Shown here piece by piece: positions 31,793 through 39,800 of a stretch of DNA of 43,211 bases (position 1 is its first letter; each line of letters opens with the position of its first letter). Position numbers and translations under genes: made by a program. Source of the DNA: an uncultured Acidobacteriota bacterium (GTDB taxonomy: Bacteria > Acidobacteriota > Thermoanaerobaculia > UBA5066); assembly GCA_937888435.1 (NCBI GenBank), contig CALAQS010000357.1, positions 1-43,211 of the forward strand, read 5' to 3'. The notes beneath the pieces were generated by a model that ran no database searches, was not told the DNA's origin, and saw only the letters and a list, made by a program, of their open reading frames with translations.

Positions 31793-32451
31793 CGGAGCGC
31801 GGTCACCGGGGAATCTACGAGCTCCTCACCGGGCGCATCGCGCCTTACGCCAGCGAAGGGGAGACGCTGCGGTTCGAGCGGATCGTGCGCGCTCCGGTGG
31901 ACGACGAGACCGTCGGCCTCGTCGCGCAGGCGCTCGTCGACGCCGACGCAGACACCCGCCGGGCCGGCCTTTTCATCTTCGCGGGCCTCCAGGACGAGAC
32001 CGCCGAACGTCTCGAACCGTTCCGGCCGCTCGCGGACAAGGTGCGCGAGCTCCTCCTCGACGCCGAGCCGGCCGTCCGCTGCGACGCGCTCATGGCCTTC
32101 GCCTACTTCGACCCCGACGATCTCCACGTGGCGGTGCGCGAGTTCCTGACGGACCCGAACGGCCGCAACCGCCTGCAGGCCGTTCGCATCCTCGACGTCG
32201 AGCGCAGCCCGAAGAACCTCCCCACGCTGCTGACGCTCGGGGTGGACCCGTACCACGAGGGCCGCGAGGAGGACGCGCGCGAGTGGCTCGTCGTGCGCGA
32301 GGCCGCGCGCTCCGCCGTCGAACGCACCGCCGACCTCCGCTTTCCCGCGGCGCTCGAGGAAGAGGACGTCGAAGGCATCCGCTGCGTGTACCACGCGTGG
32401 GACGCCGTCTGGCAGTGGGCGGCGCGAGAAGGGATCCGCGGACGCGGTTAG
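31789..32451 (+). CDS. HEAT-like helical repeat protein, unknown function
   Basis: 220 residues, predicted all-helical with repeat-like units: VGLVAQALVDADADTRRAGLFIFAGLQDE, VRELLLDAEPAVRCDALMAFAYFDPDDLHVAVREFL and GRNRLQAVRILDVERSPKNLPTLLTLG, in the style of HEAT/armadillo repeats. It ends in a Trp-rich segment (YHAWDAVWQWAAREG). No signal peptide. The ATG overlaps the lipB stop (ATGA) and GGGGAAAGGGG precedes it, so it is a translationally coupled last gene of the E1-E2-lipB operon. A protein-binding role in the lipoate or dehydrogenase system is a guess from context only. Confidence 0.65.
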   Translation: MTERGHRGIYELLTGRIAPYASEGETLRFERIVRAPVDDETVGLVAQALVDADADTRRAGLFIFAGLQDETAERLEPFRPLADKVRELLLDAEPAVRCDALMAFAYFDPDDLHVAVREFLTDPNGRNRLQAVRILDVERSPKNLPTLLTLGVDPYHEGREEDAREWLVVREAARSAVERTADLRFPAALEEEDVEGIRCVYHAWDAVWQWAAREGIRGRG

Positions 32452-32461
32452 CCCGCCGCTG

Positions 32462-33019
32462 TCACCTCGGCCACAACCATCCGAAGAAGCCCGCCGTCAG
32501 GAGAGCGTAGATGAGGCCGTCGACGTTGGACTTCAGGGTCGTCATCCAGTTCTTCTTGTACCAGATCGTGTTCTGCCACAAAGCCAGCGCGTAGCCGTAG
32601 AACGCGGTGGCGCCCGCGAAGCGGAAGACCGCGAGATAACGCGCCCCCGCCGGCAGCGCGCGCCCGGCGATGTACGCCGCCGTGATGCCGACGACGACGG
32701 AGTACAGGAACCAGAGCGAGAGGTTCCGGCCCATCGACCACGGCCCTTTCGGCAGCACCGTCATCGAGCCGGCCGGCCCCTTGCTCCATTTTTCCACGAA
32801 AGCCGGGTTCTTCATGTCGCCCGCGTTCGCCATCGGAAACATGTAGTCGCCCGGGGGAAGGTCGAACGAGCGGAGGGCGTCCATCACGCCGTCCTCGGAG
32901 GGAAGTCTCTTGTAGTCCGACTTGTGGTAGGGCAGAACCATGTGAATGAGCGAGCTCGCCACGAAAACGGCGACGGCAGAAAGCAGGATGGGCAGCCAAA
33001 GAGATGGGATTGAGACCAT
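32462..33019 (-). CDS. Four-helix membrane protein, unknown family
   Basis: 185 residues. Hydrophobic segments: [23 protein letters not shown] (about 6-28), [20 protein letters not shown] (about 104-123), a third around [17 protein letters not shown] (about 134-152) and [15 protein letters not shown] at the end. The loop after the first helix is conserved-looking ([33 protein letters not shown]). The ATG was chosen 12 codons inside the track ORF because GGAGGAAAC directly precedes it. It converges with the HEAT-like gene and diverges from lipA. I do not recognise the family. Confidence 0.75.
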   Translation of the reverse strand: MVSIPSLWLPILLSAVAVFVASSLIHMVLPYHKSDYKRLPSEDGVMDALRSFDLPPGDYMFPMANAGDMKNPAFVEKWSKGPAGSMTVLPKGPWSMGRNLSLWFLYSVVVGITAAYIAGRALPAGARYLAVFRFAGATAFYGYALALWQNTIWYKKNWMTTLKSNVDGLIYALLTAGFFGWLWPR

Positions 33020-33059
33020 GTTTCCTCCGCTTTGGTGGGGCGGAGCATATGACACCCGC

Positions 33060-33065
33060 TAGACT
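33060..33065 (+). promoter_or_regulatory. -10-like box before lipA
   Basis: TAGACT ends 6 nt before the lipA GTG, with no Shine-Dalgarno in between, which points to a leaderless transcript. A correctly spaced -35 is not obvious. Confidence 0.4.
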
Positions 33066-33071
33066 CGTTCC

Positions 33072-33971
33072 GTGAGCGCGCTCGGGAAGCCTCTCTATGG
33101 CATCACCCCCCGCCCCGAATGGCTGAAGGTACGCGTTTACGACAACGAGACGTCGCGCGGCATCGCGAAGCTCTTGGAGGACAAGCTTCTCAACACCGTG
33201 TGCCAGGAGGCGCGCTGCCCGAACATCTTCGAGTGCTGGGGCGTCGAGAAGACCGCTACGTTCATGCTCATGGGCGATGTCTGCACGCGGCACTGCGGCT
33301 TCTGCGCGGTGGCACAGGGCGCAGGCAAGCCGCTCGACCCCGAGGAGCCGCGCCACGTCGCTGAAGCCGTGAAGACGCTGGGCGTCGCGCACGCCGTCGT
33401 AACGTCCGTGAACCGCGACGAGCTGCCGGACGGCGGAGCCGCGCACTTCGCGGCCACGATCCGGGAGATCCGCGCGCTCGCCCCCGGCGTCACGGTCGAG
33501 GTGCTCATCCCGGACTTTCTCGGCAACGAGACCGCGCTCGGAACCGTGCTTTACGAGCGCCCGGAAGTCCTCAACCACAACATGGAGACCGTCGAGCGCC
33601 TCTACCGGCGCGTACGGCCGGACGCGGTCTATGCGCGGTCGCTGGAGCTGCTGTGTCGGGCTGCGTCGTGGAAGAATGAAGGGAATACTTCCATGAAAGT
33701 GAAGAGCGGAATCATGGTGGGTCTCGGCGAGACGCGCGACGAGCTGTCGAAGACGCTGCGCGACCTGCGCGCGAACGGTGTCGACGTCGTCACCGTTGGC
33801 CAGTACCTGCAGCCGCACGCGCGCCGGCTGCCGATCGAGAGGTACTACACGCCGGTGGAATTCGAGGAGATCCGGAAGGAAGGTGAGAAGATGGGGTTTG
33901 TTCTCGTCGAGTCAGGGCCGCTGGTCAGATCCAGTTACCACGCGAGGAGAGCTGTCCTGGCGGGCAGCTAG
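33072..33971 (+). CDS. lipA: Lipoyl synthase
   Basis: Radical SAM enzyme inserting two sulfurs into protein-bound octanoate. 299 residues. Auxiliary cluster motif [12 protein letters not shown] (CX4CX5C) near 44, SAM-cluster motif CTRHCGFC (CX3CX2C) near 74, [15 protein letters not shown] near 117, [10 protein letters not shown] near 217 and the C-terminal RSSYHA whose Ser ligates the auxiliary cluster. The segment just before [10 protein letters not shown] ([17 protein letters not shown]) is unlike the usual helix and, compared with my memory of the E. coli protein, about four residues longer; it coincides with a dispersed motif copy. The GTG start is supported by the TAGACT box 6 nt upstream. 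Confidence 0.96.
   Translation: MSALGKPLYGITPRPEWLKVRVYDNETSRGIAKLLEDKLLNTVCQEARCPNIFECWGVEKTATFMLMGDVCTRHCGFCAVAQGAGKPLDPEEPRHVAEAVKTLGVAHAVVTSVNRDELPDGGAAHFAATIREIRALAPGVTVEVLIPDFLGNETALGTVLYERPEVLNHNMETVERLYRRVRPDAVYARSLELLCRAASWKNEGNTSMKVKSGIMVGLGETRDELSKTLRDLRANGVDVVTVGQYLQPHARRLPIERYYTPVEFEEIRKEGEKMGFVLVESGPLVRSSYHARRAVLAGS
33681..33706 (+). repeat. Dispersed motif copy in lipA
   Basis: GGGAATACTTCCATGAAAGT then GAAGAG; core TTC-CAT-GAA. It sits in the unusual segment before [10 protein letters not shown]. Confidence 0.6.
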
Positions 33972-34198
33972 CCGTCGTTACCGATCGCTTCCACCGGGCA
34001 GGAGTCCATCGCTTCCTGGCACTGGGCCTCTTCCTCGGGAGTCTCGGCCTGTTTCATCACGTACGAGAAGCCCTTGTCTTCCTGGCGAGTGAAGTTCGCC
34101 GGCGCCGTGACGCGGCAGACATCGCAGTCGATGCACTGCGTGTCGACGTAGAATTTCCCGGGAACGTTCTCCGCGTAGCGGTCGTCTTTGTTCGCCAT
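33968..34198 (-). CDS. [4Fe-4S] ferredoxin
   Basis: 76 residues, acidic, of the single-cluster 4Fe-4S type: CIDCDVC near residue 22 and the distal Cys-Pro in DSCPVEAI near 68, with a further Cys in [11 protein letters not shown] that could form a disulfide. The N-terminus is short and soluble. The stop codon overlaps the lipA stop tail to tail (shared CTAG). LipA needs low-potential electrons, so this is a candidate donor; that pairing is inference from position. TTATCT lies 7 nt before the ATG. Confidence 0.88.
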   Translation of the reverse strand: MANKDDRYAENVPGKFYVDTQCIDCDVCRVTAPANFTRQEDKGFSYVMKQAETPEEEAQCQEAMDSCPVEAIGNDG

Positions 34199-34205
34199 CC
34201 TGCGG

Positions 34206-34228
34206 AAAGATAACATGCCCGATTCGGG
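34206..34228 (-). promoter_or_regulatory. -10-like box and palindrome before the ferredoxin gene
   Basis: TTATCT (34211-34206) lies 7 nt before the ferredoxin ATG. Just upstream is the palindrome CCCGA-A-TCGGG (34228-34218, minus strand), a possible operator. The layout resembles that in front of the mutase gene (GC palindrome then -10). Confidence 0.35.
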
Positions 34229-34261
34229 ACGCACTCATCAGTCTGCATCATTGTCGCGCCC

Positions 34262-34933
34262 ATGACCGCACCCATCCTTCTCCCTCTTTTCCCGCTCCCG
34301 AACGTCCTGCTTCTGCCGGAGACGACTCTCCCTCTTCACGTCTTCGAGCCCCGATACAGGGCGATGCTCTCGGACGCGCTCGCCGGCGACCGGCTCATCG
34401 GCATCCAGCTTCTGAACCCGACTGCGCCTCCGGACGGCGCGGGCCGGCCTGCCGTGTTCGAGATCGGCTGCGCCGGCGAGATCGTGCGGCACGAGCCGCT
34501 CGAGGACGGGCGCTCGAACATCCTGCTTCGGGGAACCTTCCGGTACCGGATCGCGGGCGAGCGCGAGACGCCGGCTCCTTATCGCGTCGCCGAGGTCGCT
34601 CCTTTCGCCGTCCATCCTCTTCCCGCGACGTCACCGGGCGGCCGGACCCGGCGCGACCTCCGGCGTCTTCTCGCGAAGAGCGTGGAACGGCTTGCCGATT
34701 CCGTCGGCCGCTCGCAGGCGCGCTCGTTGCCGTCGCAGCTTTCGGACGAAGGGTTCGTGAACGAGGCGCTCACCCGGCTCGGGCTGGACGCAGAAGAGGG
34801 CTATCGCCTCCTCGTCATGGACCGCCTCGAAGAGCGCTACGCCTGGGCGATCGAGCACATCGCGAACGTGCAGAAGCGACTCGATTTCCTCGAGCCGTTC
34901 CGGCGATCCGGATTCGATCCGCGCTGCAACTGA
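34262..34933 (+). CDS. LON substrate-binding domain protein (stand-alone)
   Basis: 223 residues matching the N-terminal LON domain (PF02190-type): [36 protein letters not shown] at the start, [33 protein letters not shown] in the middle, and a helical C-terminal part. There is no ATPase or protease domain, so this is the free-standing peptidase-S16-like family of unknown role. The ATG begins right at the domain. No Shine-Dalgarno is visible. Followed after 14 nt by the YbjQ-like gene on the same strand. Confidence 0.88.
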   Translation: MTAPILLPLFPLPNVLLLPETTLPLHVFEPRYRAMLSDALAGDRLIGIQLLNPTAPPDGAGRPAVFEIGCAGEIVRHEPLEDGRSNILLRGTFRYRIAGERETPAPYRVAEVAPFAVHPLPATSPGGRTRRDLRRLLAKSVERLADSVGRSQARSLPSQLSDEGFVNEALTRLGLDAEEGYRLLVMDRLEERYAWAIEHIANVQKRLDFLEPFRRSGFDPRCN

Positions 34934-34947
34934 AGGAGGATTCCGTC

Positions 34948-35307
34948 ATGACGCATCCGATGACCACGACCGCCTTCACGCTCGACGGCTACCGGATCGC
35001 GCGCACGCTCGGTGTCGTGCGCGGCATCACCGTGCGCTCGCGCTCGATCTTCGGGACGATCGGCGGGTCGCTTCAGACGCTCGTCGGCGGGAACATCACC
35101 CTTTTCACAGAGCTGTGCGAGAAGACGCGGACAGAGGCTTTCGACATGATGCTCACCCACGCGCGCGACATCGGCGCGAACGCGGTCGTCGGCGTTCGCT
35201 ACGACGCAACGGAGGTGATGCAGGGCGTCACCGAGGTGCTCTGCTACGGCACCGCCGTGATCGTGGCCTCCGAGGGCGCCGCCCCGCCTCCCCCGCCGCT
35301 GCGCTGA
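34948..35307 (+). CDS. YbjQ/UPF0145 family protein
   Basis: 119 residues: [76 protein letters not shown] covers almost the whole UPF0145 family pattern. The core forms a small pentameric beta-barrel in known members; it has been called a heavy-metal-binding domain, but function is not established. GGAGG lies 8-9 nt before the ATG. It probably shares a transcript with the LON-domain gene. Confidence 0.9.
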   Translation: MTHPMTTTAFTLDGYRIARTLGVVRGITVRSRSIFGTIGGSLQTLVGGNITLFTELCEKTRTEAFDMMLTHARDIGANAVVGVRYDATEVMQGVTEVLCYGTAVIVASEGAAPPPPPLR

Positions 35308-35328
35308 ACCGGCCGGACTCGCGCGCGC

Positions 35329-36810
35329 TCAGGGCTTCGAGGCCGGCATCGCGCGGTCGTGCGCCCAGCTCTTGATGGCCTTGATCTGCTCGTCCATCGT
35401 GCGCGAGAGGGGCACGGTGGCGGTCAGCATCTTCGACATGTCGTCCTCGGTGAGCTTGCGCCCCTGATTGAAGGCCTCTACGGCCGCGGCCTGAACGGCC
35501 GCCTCGATCTCCGAGCCGACGAAGCCCTTCGTGGCCTTCGACAGGAACACGACGTCGAACAGACTCACGTCCGCGCCGACTTTCTTGAGGTGGACGTTGA
35601 AGATGGCCTTGCGCTCATTCTCGTTCGGCAGGTCGAGGAAGAACACCTGGTCGAAGCGGCCCTTACGGATGATCTCGGCGGGCAGGAGGTGGATGCGGTT
35701 TGCCGTCGCCGCCACGAAGACGAGCCCCTGCTTCTCCTGCATCCAGGTGAGGAACGTCGAGAAGATGCGGCCGAGCGACGGGTCGCCGCCGCCCGCCTCG
35801 CGCCCGCCGGTGATCGCCATCTCGATCTCGTCGATCCACAGGAGCGCGGGCGACAGCGACTCCACGCTTTGGAGCGCGCGGTGGAACGTCTGCTCCGGGT
35901 TCTCCGTGCCGAAGACGAGGTTCATGTCCAGGCGGAAGAGCGGGAGGTTCCAGAGCGCGGAGATGGCCTTCACCGAAAGCGATTTCCCGCAGCCCGATAC
36001 GCCCATGAGCAGGATGCCCTTCGGCACGGGCATGCCGGCATCCAGCGCCTCCTTCGTGAAAAGGTTCTGGCGCTTCACGAGCCATTCCTTGAGGTTCTCG
36101 AGGCCCCCCACGTCCGCGAGGGAGAAGCGCGGCGGCACGAACTCGAGGACGCCGTCCTTGCGGGTCGCCTGCTGCTTCTCGGCGAGAACCTCGAAGTAGG
36201 CCTCGTCGTCGAAGACGGGCCGGCGCGAGAAGACCCGCGAGACGACGTGCTCCGTCTCGTCCTGCGTGAGGCCCTTGAGCGCCATGGCGAGCTTCTTCGC
36301 GTCCGCTTCGGAGAGGCCCTTCTCGCCGAAGTAGCGCTTGCCGAGGTGGCCGAGGAGGAACAGGATCTCGCTCTCGTCCGGAAGGTCGTAGTCGAGGACG
36401 TAGACCTCCTTCTTGAGATCCTCGGGGATGACGAGACGCGGGGACATGAGGACGAGGAATCGGCCTTTGCCCTTGAGCGCCCGATAGGCGTCCCTCAGGC
36501 GCCGCACGACCTCGGGCTTGCCGAGGAACGCGGTGAGGTCCTTCATGAGGAAGAACCCGGGGCCGCTCGCCGCGAGGATCGCGTCCAGCGCCTTGAGAGG
36601 ATCGGCCGTGTCGGGCAGCCGCTCCGTCCCGGTGACGATGCCGTCCACGCAGCTCCAGACCGAGAAGGGTACGGGCTTTTCGTAGAACTTCTGGGCGAGC
36701 GCCGCGATGGCCCGCTCCACGCGCCCCTCCTCCCAGGACACGATGTAAAGAAGAGGGTAGCCGCCGAGGAGGGCTCGGCGTATCCGTTCGGGTCCCCGGA
36801 CGACGCTCAT
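35329..36810 (-). CDS. AAA+ ATPase, Ycf46-like
   Basis: 493 residues. The N-terminal half (1-240) is a degenerate P-loop-type domain (GYPLLYIVSWEEGRVERAI, FFLMKDLTAFLGKPEVVRRLRDAY). The C-terminal half is a canonical AAA module: Walker A GVSGCGKS near 267, Walker B LLWIDEIE near 324, sensor FVAATANRI near 365 and arginine-finger region IIRKGRFDQVFFLDLP near 380. This two-part design is that of the chloroplast/cyanobacterial Ycf46 family. Role unknown in bacteria generally. The track starts 6 nt upstream at a GTG; I use the ATG because TAACAT lies 8 nt before it with no ribosome site. Divergent from the pentapeptide gene. Confidence 0.85.
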   Translation of the reverse strand: MSVVRGPERIRRALLGGYPLLYIVSWEEGRVERAIAALAQKFYEKPVPFSVWSCVDGIVTGTERLPDTADPLKALDAILAASGPGFFLMKDLTAFLGKPEVVRRLRDAYRALKGKGRFLVLMSPRLVIPEDLKKEVYVLDYDLPDESEILFLLGHLGKRYFGEKGLSEADAKKLAMALKGLTQDETEHVVSRVFSRRPVFDDEAYFEVLAEKQQATRKDGVLEFVPPRFSLADVGGLENLKEWLVKRQNLFTKEALDAGMPVPKGILLMGVSGCGKSLSVKAISALWNLPLFRLDMNLVFGTENPEQTFHRALQSVESLSPALLWIDEIEMAITGGREAGGGDPSLGRIFSTFLTWMQEKQGLVFVAATANRIHLLPAEIIRKGRFDQVFFLDLPNENERKAIFNVHLKKVGADVSLFDVVFLSKATKGFVGSEIEAAVQAAAVEAFNQGRKLTEDDMSKMLTATVPLSRTMDEQIKAIKSWAHDRAMPASKP

Positions 36811-36818
36811 CCCCACGA

Positions 36819-36840
36819 ATGTTACAGGCTTCGATACACT
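36819..36840. promoter_or_regulatory. Compact divergent promoter region
   Basis: TAACAT on the minus strand (36824-36819) faces the ATPase gene and TACACT on the plus strand (36835-36840) faces the pentapeptide gene, only 10 nt apart. Each lies 8 nt from its start codon, so each gene's -35 region overlaps the other gene's start. Confidence 0.4.
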
Positions 36841-36848
36841 AGACGGTC

Positions 36849-38345
36849 GTGAACCCCGAACACCTCGAACACGTGCAGGCCCCCGACTGGAACGAGTGGC
36901 GAGCCGAGCGGCCTTCTCTCACCCCCGACTTCACCGATGCGCGCCTTCACGCCGTCGATCTCTCGGGAAAGAACCTCTCCGGCGCGGACTTTTCCCGGGC
37001 GAAGGTCGAGGGCTGCAACCTCTCAGGGGCGTCCCTGACGCGGGCTCACGTCACGGGGGCCTCGTTCAACGGCTCGACGCTCGACCGGGTCGATCTCTCC
37101 GACACGGACCTCGACTATCTGGTCCTCGACCGGGTCTCTTTCGTCGGTGCGACACTCCGGAACGCGACCCTGAGAAGCGCCACGGTGCGCGAGAGCATCA
37201 TGACCGCCGTCGACATGACGGGTGCGAAGCTCGACGGGACCGATTTCTCCGCGACCGATTTCTCCTTCGGGCGCCTCCTCTACGCGAACTTCCGCGGTGC
37301 CCAGCTCGACGGGTGCATCTTCGAGGGCGCCGACCTCACCCAGGCGGTGTTCGACGGGGTGACCTACCGGAAAGGCCGTTTCGACAAGGCGAACCTGACA
37401 CTTTCTTTCTTCCGCGACGCGAAGCTCACGGAGACGTCTTTCAGGGGCGCGAAGCTCCAGCGCGCGGTTTTCCGCGGCGCCGAGGCGAACGGCACCGACT
37501 TCACGGGGGCCGATCTTTCCGAGGCCGATCTCGAGCGCGTCGTGGCTCAGGGCGCAAATTTTTCGGACGCCATCATGCGCAAGACGAGCGCCCATCGAGC
37601 CGACCTGAGGAACGCCGTCTTCCTCGGGGCACAGCTCGAGGAGACCGACTTTCTGGGGGCCTCGCTCGACAAGATGGATCTGAGAACGCCCCGCATGCGG
37701 CTACCGAACTTCACGGCCGCGCGCCTTCTCGAGGCGAACGGCGTGCGCGCGAACCTGCGCGGCTCGAACTTCACGGAAGCCGACCTCTCGGGGGCCGACC
37801 TCTCCGAGGCGAACCTCGAGGGCTGCATCATGGCCAAGGTCAAGCTCGCGCGGACGAATCTCAGGCGCGCGAACCTGAAGCGCTCGCGCCTCTCGGGCGC
37901 GATCGCGGTGGGCGCGAATCTGTCCGGCGCGAACCTCTTCGGAATCGAGGCCGACGACGCCGATTTCTCGGCCAGCGACGTGCGCTTCGCCCAGCTCGTC
38001 GGTGCGAAGCTCGAGGGAGCCTCGTTCAGGCAGGCGAACATCGGGGGCGCGGATTTCTCGGAGGCCCGCCTGGGCGGCGCCTCGTTCGTGGGCGCCTTCG
38101 GCGAGAACGCGAAGTTCACCGGCCAGCTTCACCTGAAGCTCGTCCTGGCGGCGAGCTCGCTCCTCGGCTCGGCGAAGAAGAAGAGCGAGCAGATGGAGCG
38201 CGACAAAGAGGCCGAGCGCCTCTCGCGCCTCGCCGCGCTCGAGCGCAGCGCGGACGAGCGCGCGCGCGCGATGGGCATCCGGCGCGACGCCGATACGCCC
38301 AAGGAGTCGATCCGGTCGTCTCCGGAGACGCCGAAAAGAGGCTGA
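36849..38345 (+). CDS. Pentapeptide-repeat protein
   Basis: 498 residues, of which about 30-430 are A(D/N)LXX-type pentapeptide repeats forming a quadrilateral beta-helix (DLSGKNLSGADFSRAKVEGCNLSGASL, ADLSGADLSEANLEGCIMAKVKLARTNL and many more, roughly 75 repeats). There is a short unrelated N-terminus (HLEHVQAPDWNEWRAERPSL). The C-terminal 65 residues are a charged helix (KKKSEQMERDKEAERLSRLAALERSADERARAMG). No signal peptide. Such proteins may mimic DNA (gyrase protection) or act as scaffolds; none of that can be assigned here. A similar N-terminal WNxWR stretch is seen in pentapeptide proteins linked to secretion systems, but no such genes are near. GTG start, 8 nt after TACACT. Confidence 0.9.
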   Translation: MNPEHLEHVQAPDWNEWRAERPSLTPDFTDARLHAVDLSGKNLSGADFSRAKVEGCNLSGASLTRAHVTGASFNGSTLDRVDLSDTDLDYLVLDRVSFVGATLRNATLRSATVRESIMTAVDMTGAKLDGTDFSATDFSFGRLLYANFRGAQLDGCIFEGADLTQAVFDGVTYRKGRFDKANLTLSFFRDAKLTETSFRGAKLQRAVFRGAEANGTDFTGADLSEADLERVVAQGANFSDAIMRKTSAHRADLRNAVFLGAQLEETDFLGASLDKMDLRTPRMRLPNFTAARLLEANGVRANLRGSNFTEADLSGADLSEANLEGCIMAKVKLARTNLRRANLKRSRLSGAIAVGANLSGANLFGIEADDADFSASDVRFAQLVGAKLEGASFRQANIGGADFSEARLGGASFVGAFGENAKFTGQLHLKLVLAASSLLGSAKKKSEQMERDKEAERLSRLAALERSADERARAMGIRRDADTPKESIRSSPETPKRG

Positions 38346-38349
38346 GCGG

Positions 38350-39792
38350 CTACTTCTTTTTCGCGGGCGGGACGGTCCTGGCGGCGCCGGGCTCGGGAGC
38401 GGACCCGGGTTTCGCGCTCGCCTTCGCCTTGTCGGATTCCTTCGGCTTCCCGTTCGCCGCGTCGCGCAAGGCGGCCGCCGCGCGGCGCAGATCGTCTAGG
38501 ACGGCTCTGTCGACGAGCATCGGTTCCGGCCTGCCCGTGACCTCCGCCACGGCTCCGGCGGCGCCGGGCGGCGCTTCGAAGAACGAGACGACCCGCTCCG
38601 ACGTCTCCCCCTCGGACAGCAGCTCGAGCGTCGCGACGGGCTTGTCCTTCGCGGATTTTCCGCTTCGCCTCGGCAGAAACGCCTTCACTTCGGCGCGCGC
38701 GATTCCGCCGCCCAGGGCTTCGGCGACCTCCGCGGGAATCTCGCGTCCCGTCGAACGCCAGGAACCTTCCACCTTCTCGGCTCCCACCCGGAGCTCATCC
38801 GCGACGAACGAGACGCGCCGGAGAGCGGGCACGTCGACAGGGAGGACGTGCCCTTCCCGCCAGGCCGACATTTCCGCATCGAGGTCCTCGCGCACCCGGT
38901 CGTCCACGACGGCCACGACGTTTCCGACCTTCGCGTAGAGCTTGCCGCCGGCGTCCGCCTTGGCGGCACCGAACGAGATCGTGGCGACGACCTCCGCGCC
39001 CTTCTCCAGCCTCACCGTCGCCCAGGACGGAGACAGGCCGACGCGCGAGAGCTCGGCCGGAGGAACGGCCGGGAACTCGGAGATCCGCTCGTTCGCGAGG
39101 TCGCCGAGCAGGCGATCGACGAACGCGTCCGCGGCGAAATCCGCGACGGGCTTCTCCATCTTCCAGCCGCCCGCGGCGCGGTCCGGCTTCGATCCGCGCG
39201 CGACCACGACGGTGTACGGGCCCTTCGTGACGGTGACGCGGGTGATCTCGGCGGTCGGCGTCTCGAAGAGGGAACGGCTGCGGTAATCGTCCAGCGGCTT
39301 CGTGAGGGCCGCGAGCGGCGCCGCCCGAACGGCCGCGAAGCGCGCTCCTTCGGAGGCCGCGGTGGCGTCCGTTCCGGGAATCGCCTGCCCGAACGCGAAC
39401 TTCTTTACGGAGTTGTCCTTGAAGGTCACGGTGACCTTCGCCTTCGGCGTGTCGAGGCCGAACTCCTTCGGGTCGACGTCGGTGCGCACCTCGCCGACGA
39501 CGTCGAGCCGCCCGAGGTCGCTCGCGAGGTTCTCGGCCGCGAAGCCGTCCGCCGGACCCTCGGGCTCGCCCGAGAGCACCCACCGGTTTTTCTCACGGCG
39601 TACGAGCTGCACCTTCGGCAGATCCGGGCGCTCGAGCAGGATCGAAGCCACCTCCTCGACGTTCACGTCCGCGAGCCTCCTCGCCGACACCGCGCGCTCC
39701 TCGGACGTCGGCTGCTTGCGCTCGAAGAGGATCACGAACGCGAGGAGCGCGAGAAAGACGCCGGAGAGGATGAGGAGCTTCTTCGTCGGCAT
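38350..39792 (-). CDS. DUF4340 domain protein
   Basis: 480 residues: an N-terminal membrane anchor (KLLILSGVFLALLAFVILFE), then duplicated DUF4340 modules in the periplasm (VEEVASILLERPDLPKVQLVRREKNRWVLSGEPEGPADGFAAENLASDLGRL; FGLDTPKAKVTVTFKDNSVKKFAFGQ; a second ELSRVGLSPSWATVRLEKG...ISFGAA). It ends in a Lys/Ala/Pro-rich tail. It is the last gene of the ABC ATPase-permease-GldG-DUF4340 operon, a recurrent cluster. Role in that complex is unknown. The ATG lies 8 nt after the GldG stop. Confidence 0.88.
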   Translation of the reverse strand: MPTKKLLILSGVFLALLAFVILFERKQPTSEERAVSARRLADVNVEEVASILLERPDLPKVQLVRREKNRWVLSGEPEGPADGFAAENLASDLGRLDVVGEVRTDVDPKEFGLDTPKAKVTVTFKDNSVKKFAFGQAIPGTDATAASEGARFAAVRAAPLAALTKPLDDYRSRSLFETPTAEITRVTVTKGPYTVVVARGSKPDRAAGGWKMEKPVADFAADAFVDRLLGDLANERISEFPAVPPAELSRVGLSPSWATVRLEKGAEVVATISFGAAKADAGGKLYAKVGNVVAVVDDRVREDLDAEMSAWREGHVLPVDVPALRRVSFVADELRVGAEKVEGSWRSTGREIPAEVAEALGGGIARAEVKAFLPRRSGKSAKDKPVATLELLSEGETSERVVSFFEAPPGAAGAVAEVTGRPEPMLVDRAVLDDLRRAAAALRDAANGKPKESDKAKASAKPGSAPEPGAARTVPPAKKK

Positions 39793-39800
39793 GGCTCTAT

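Noticed and set aside
36900-38150. DNA tandem repeats
   Set aside because: The periodicity is the 15-nt codon pattern of pentapeptide repeats in a coding gene, not a separate repeat array.
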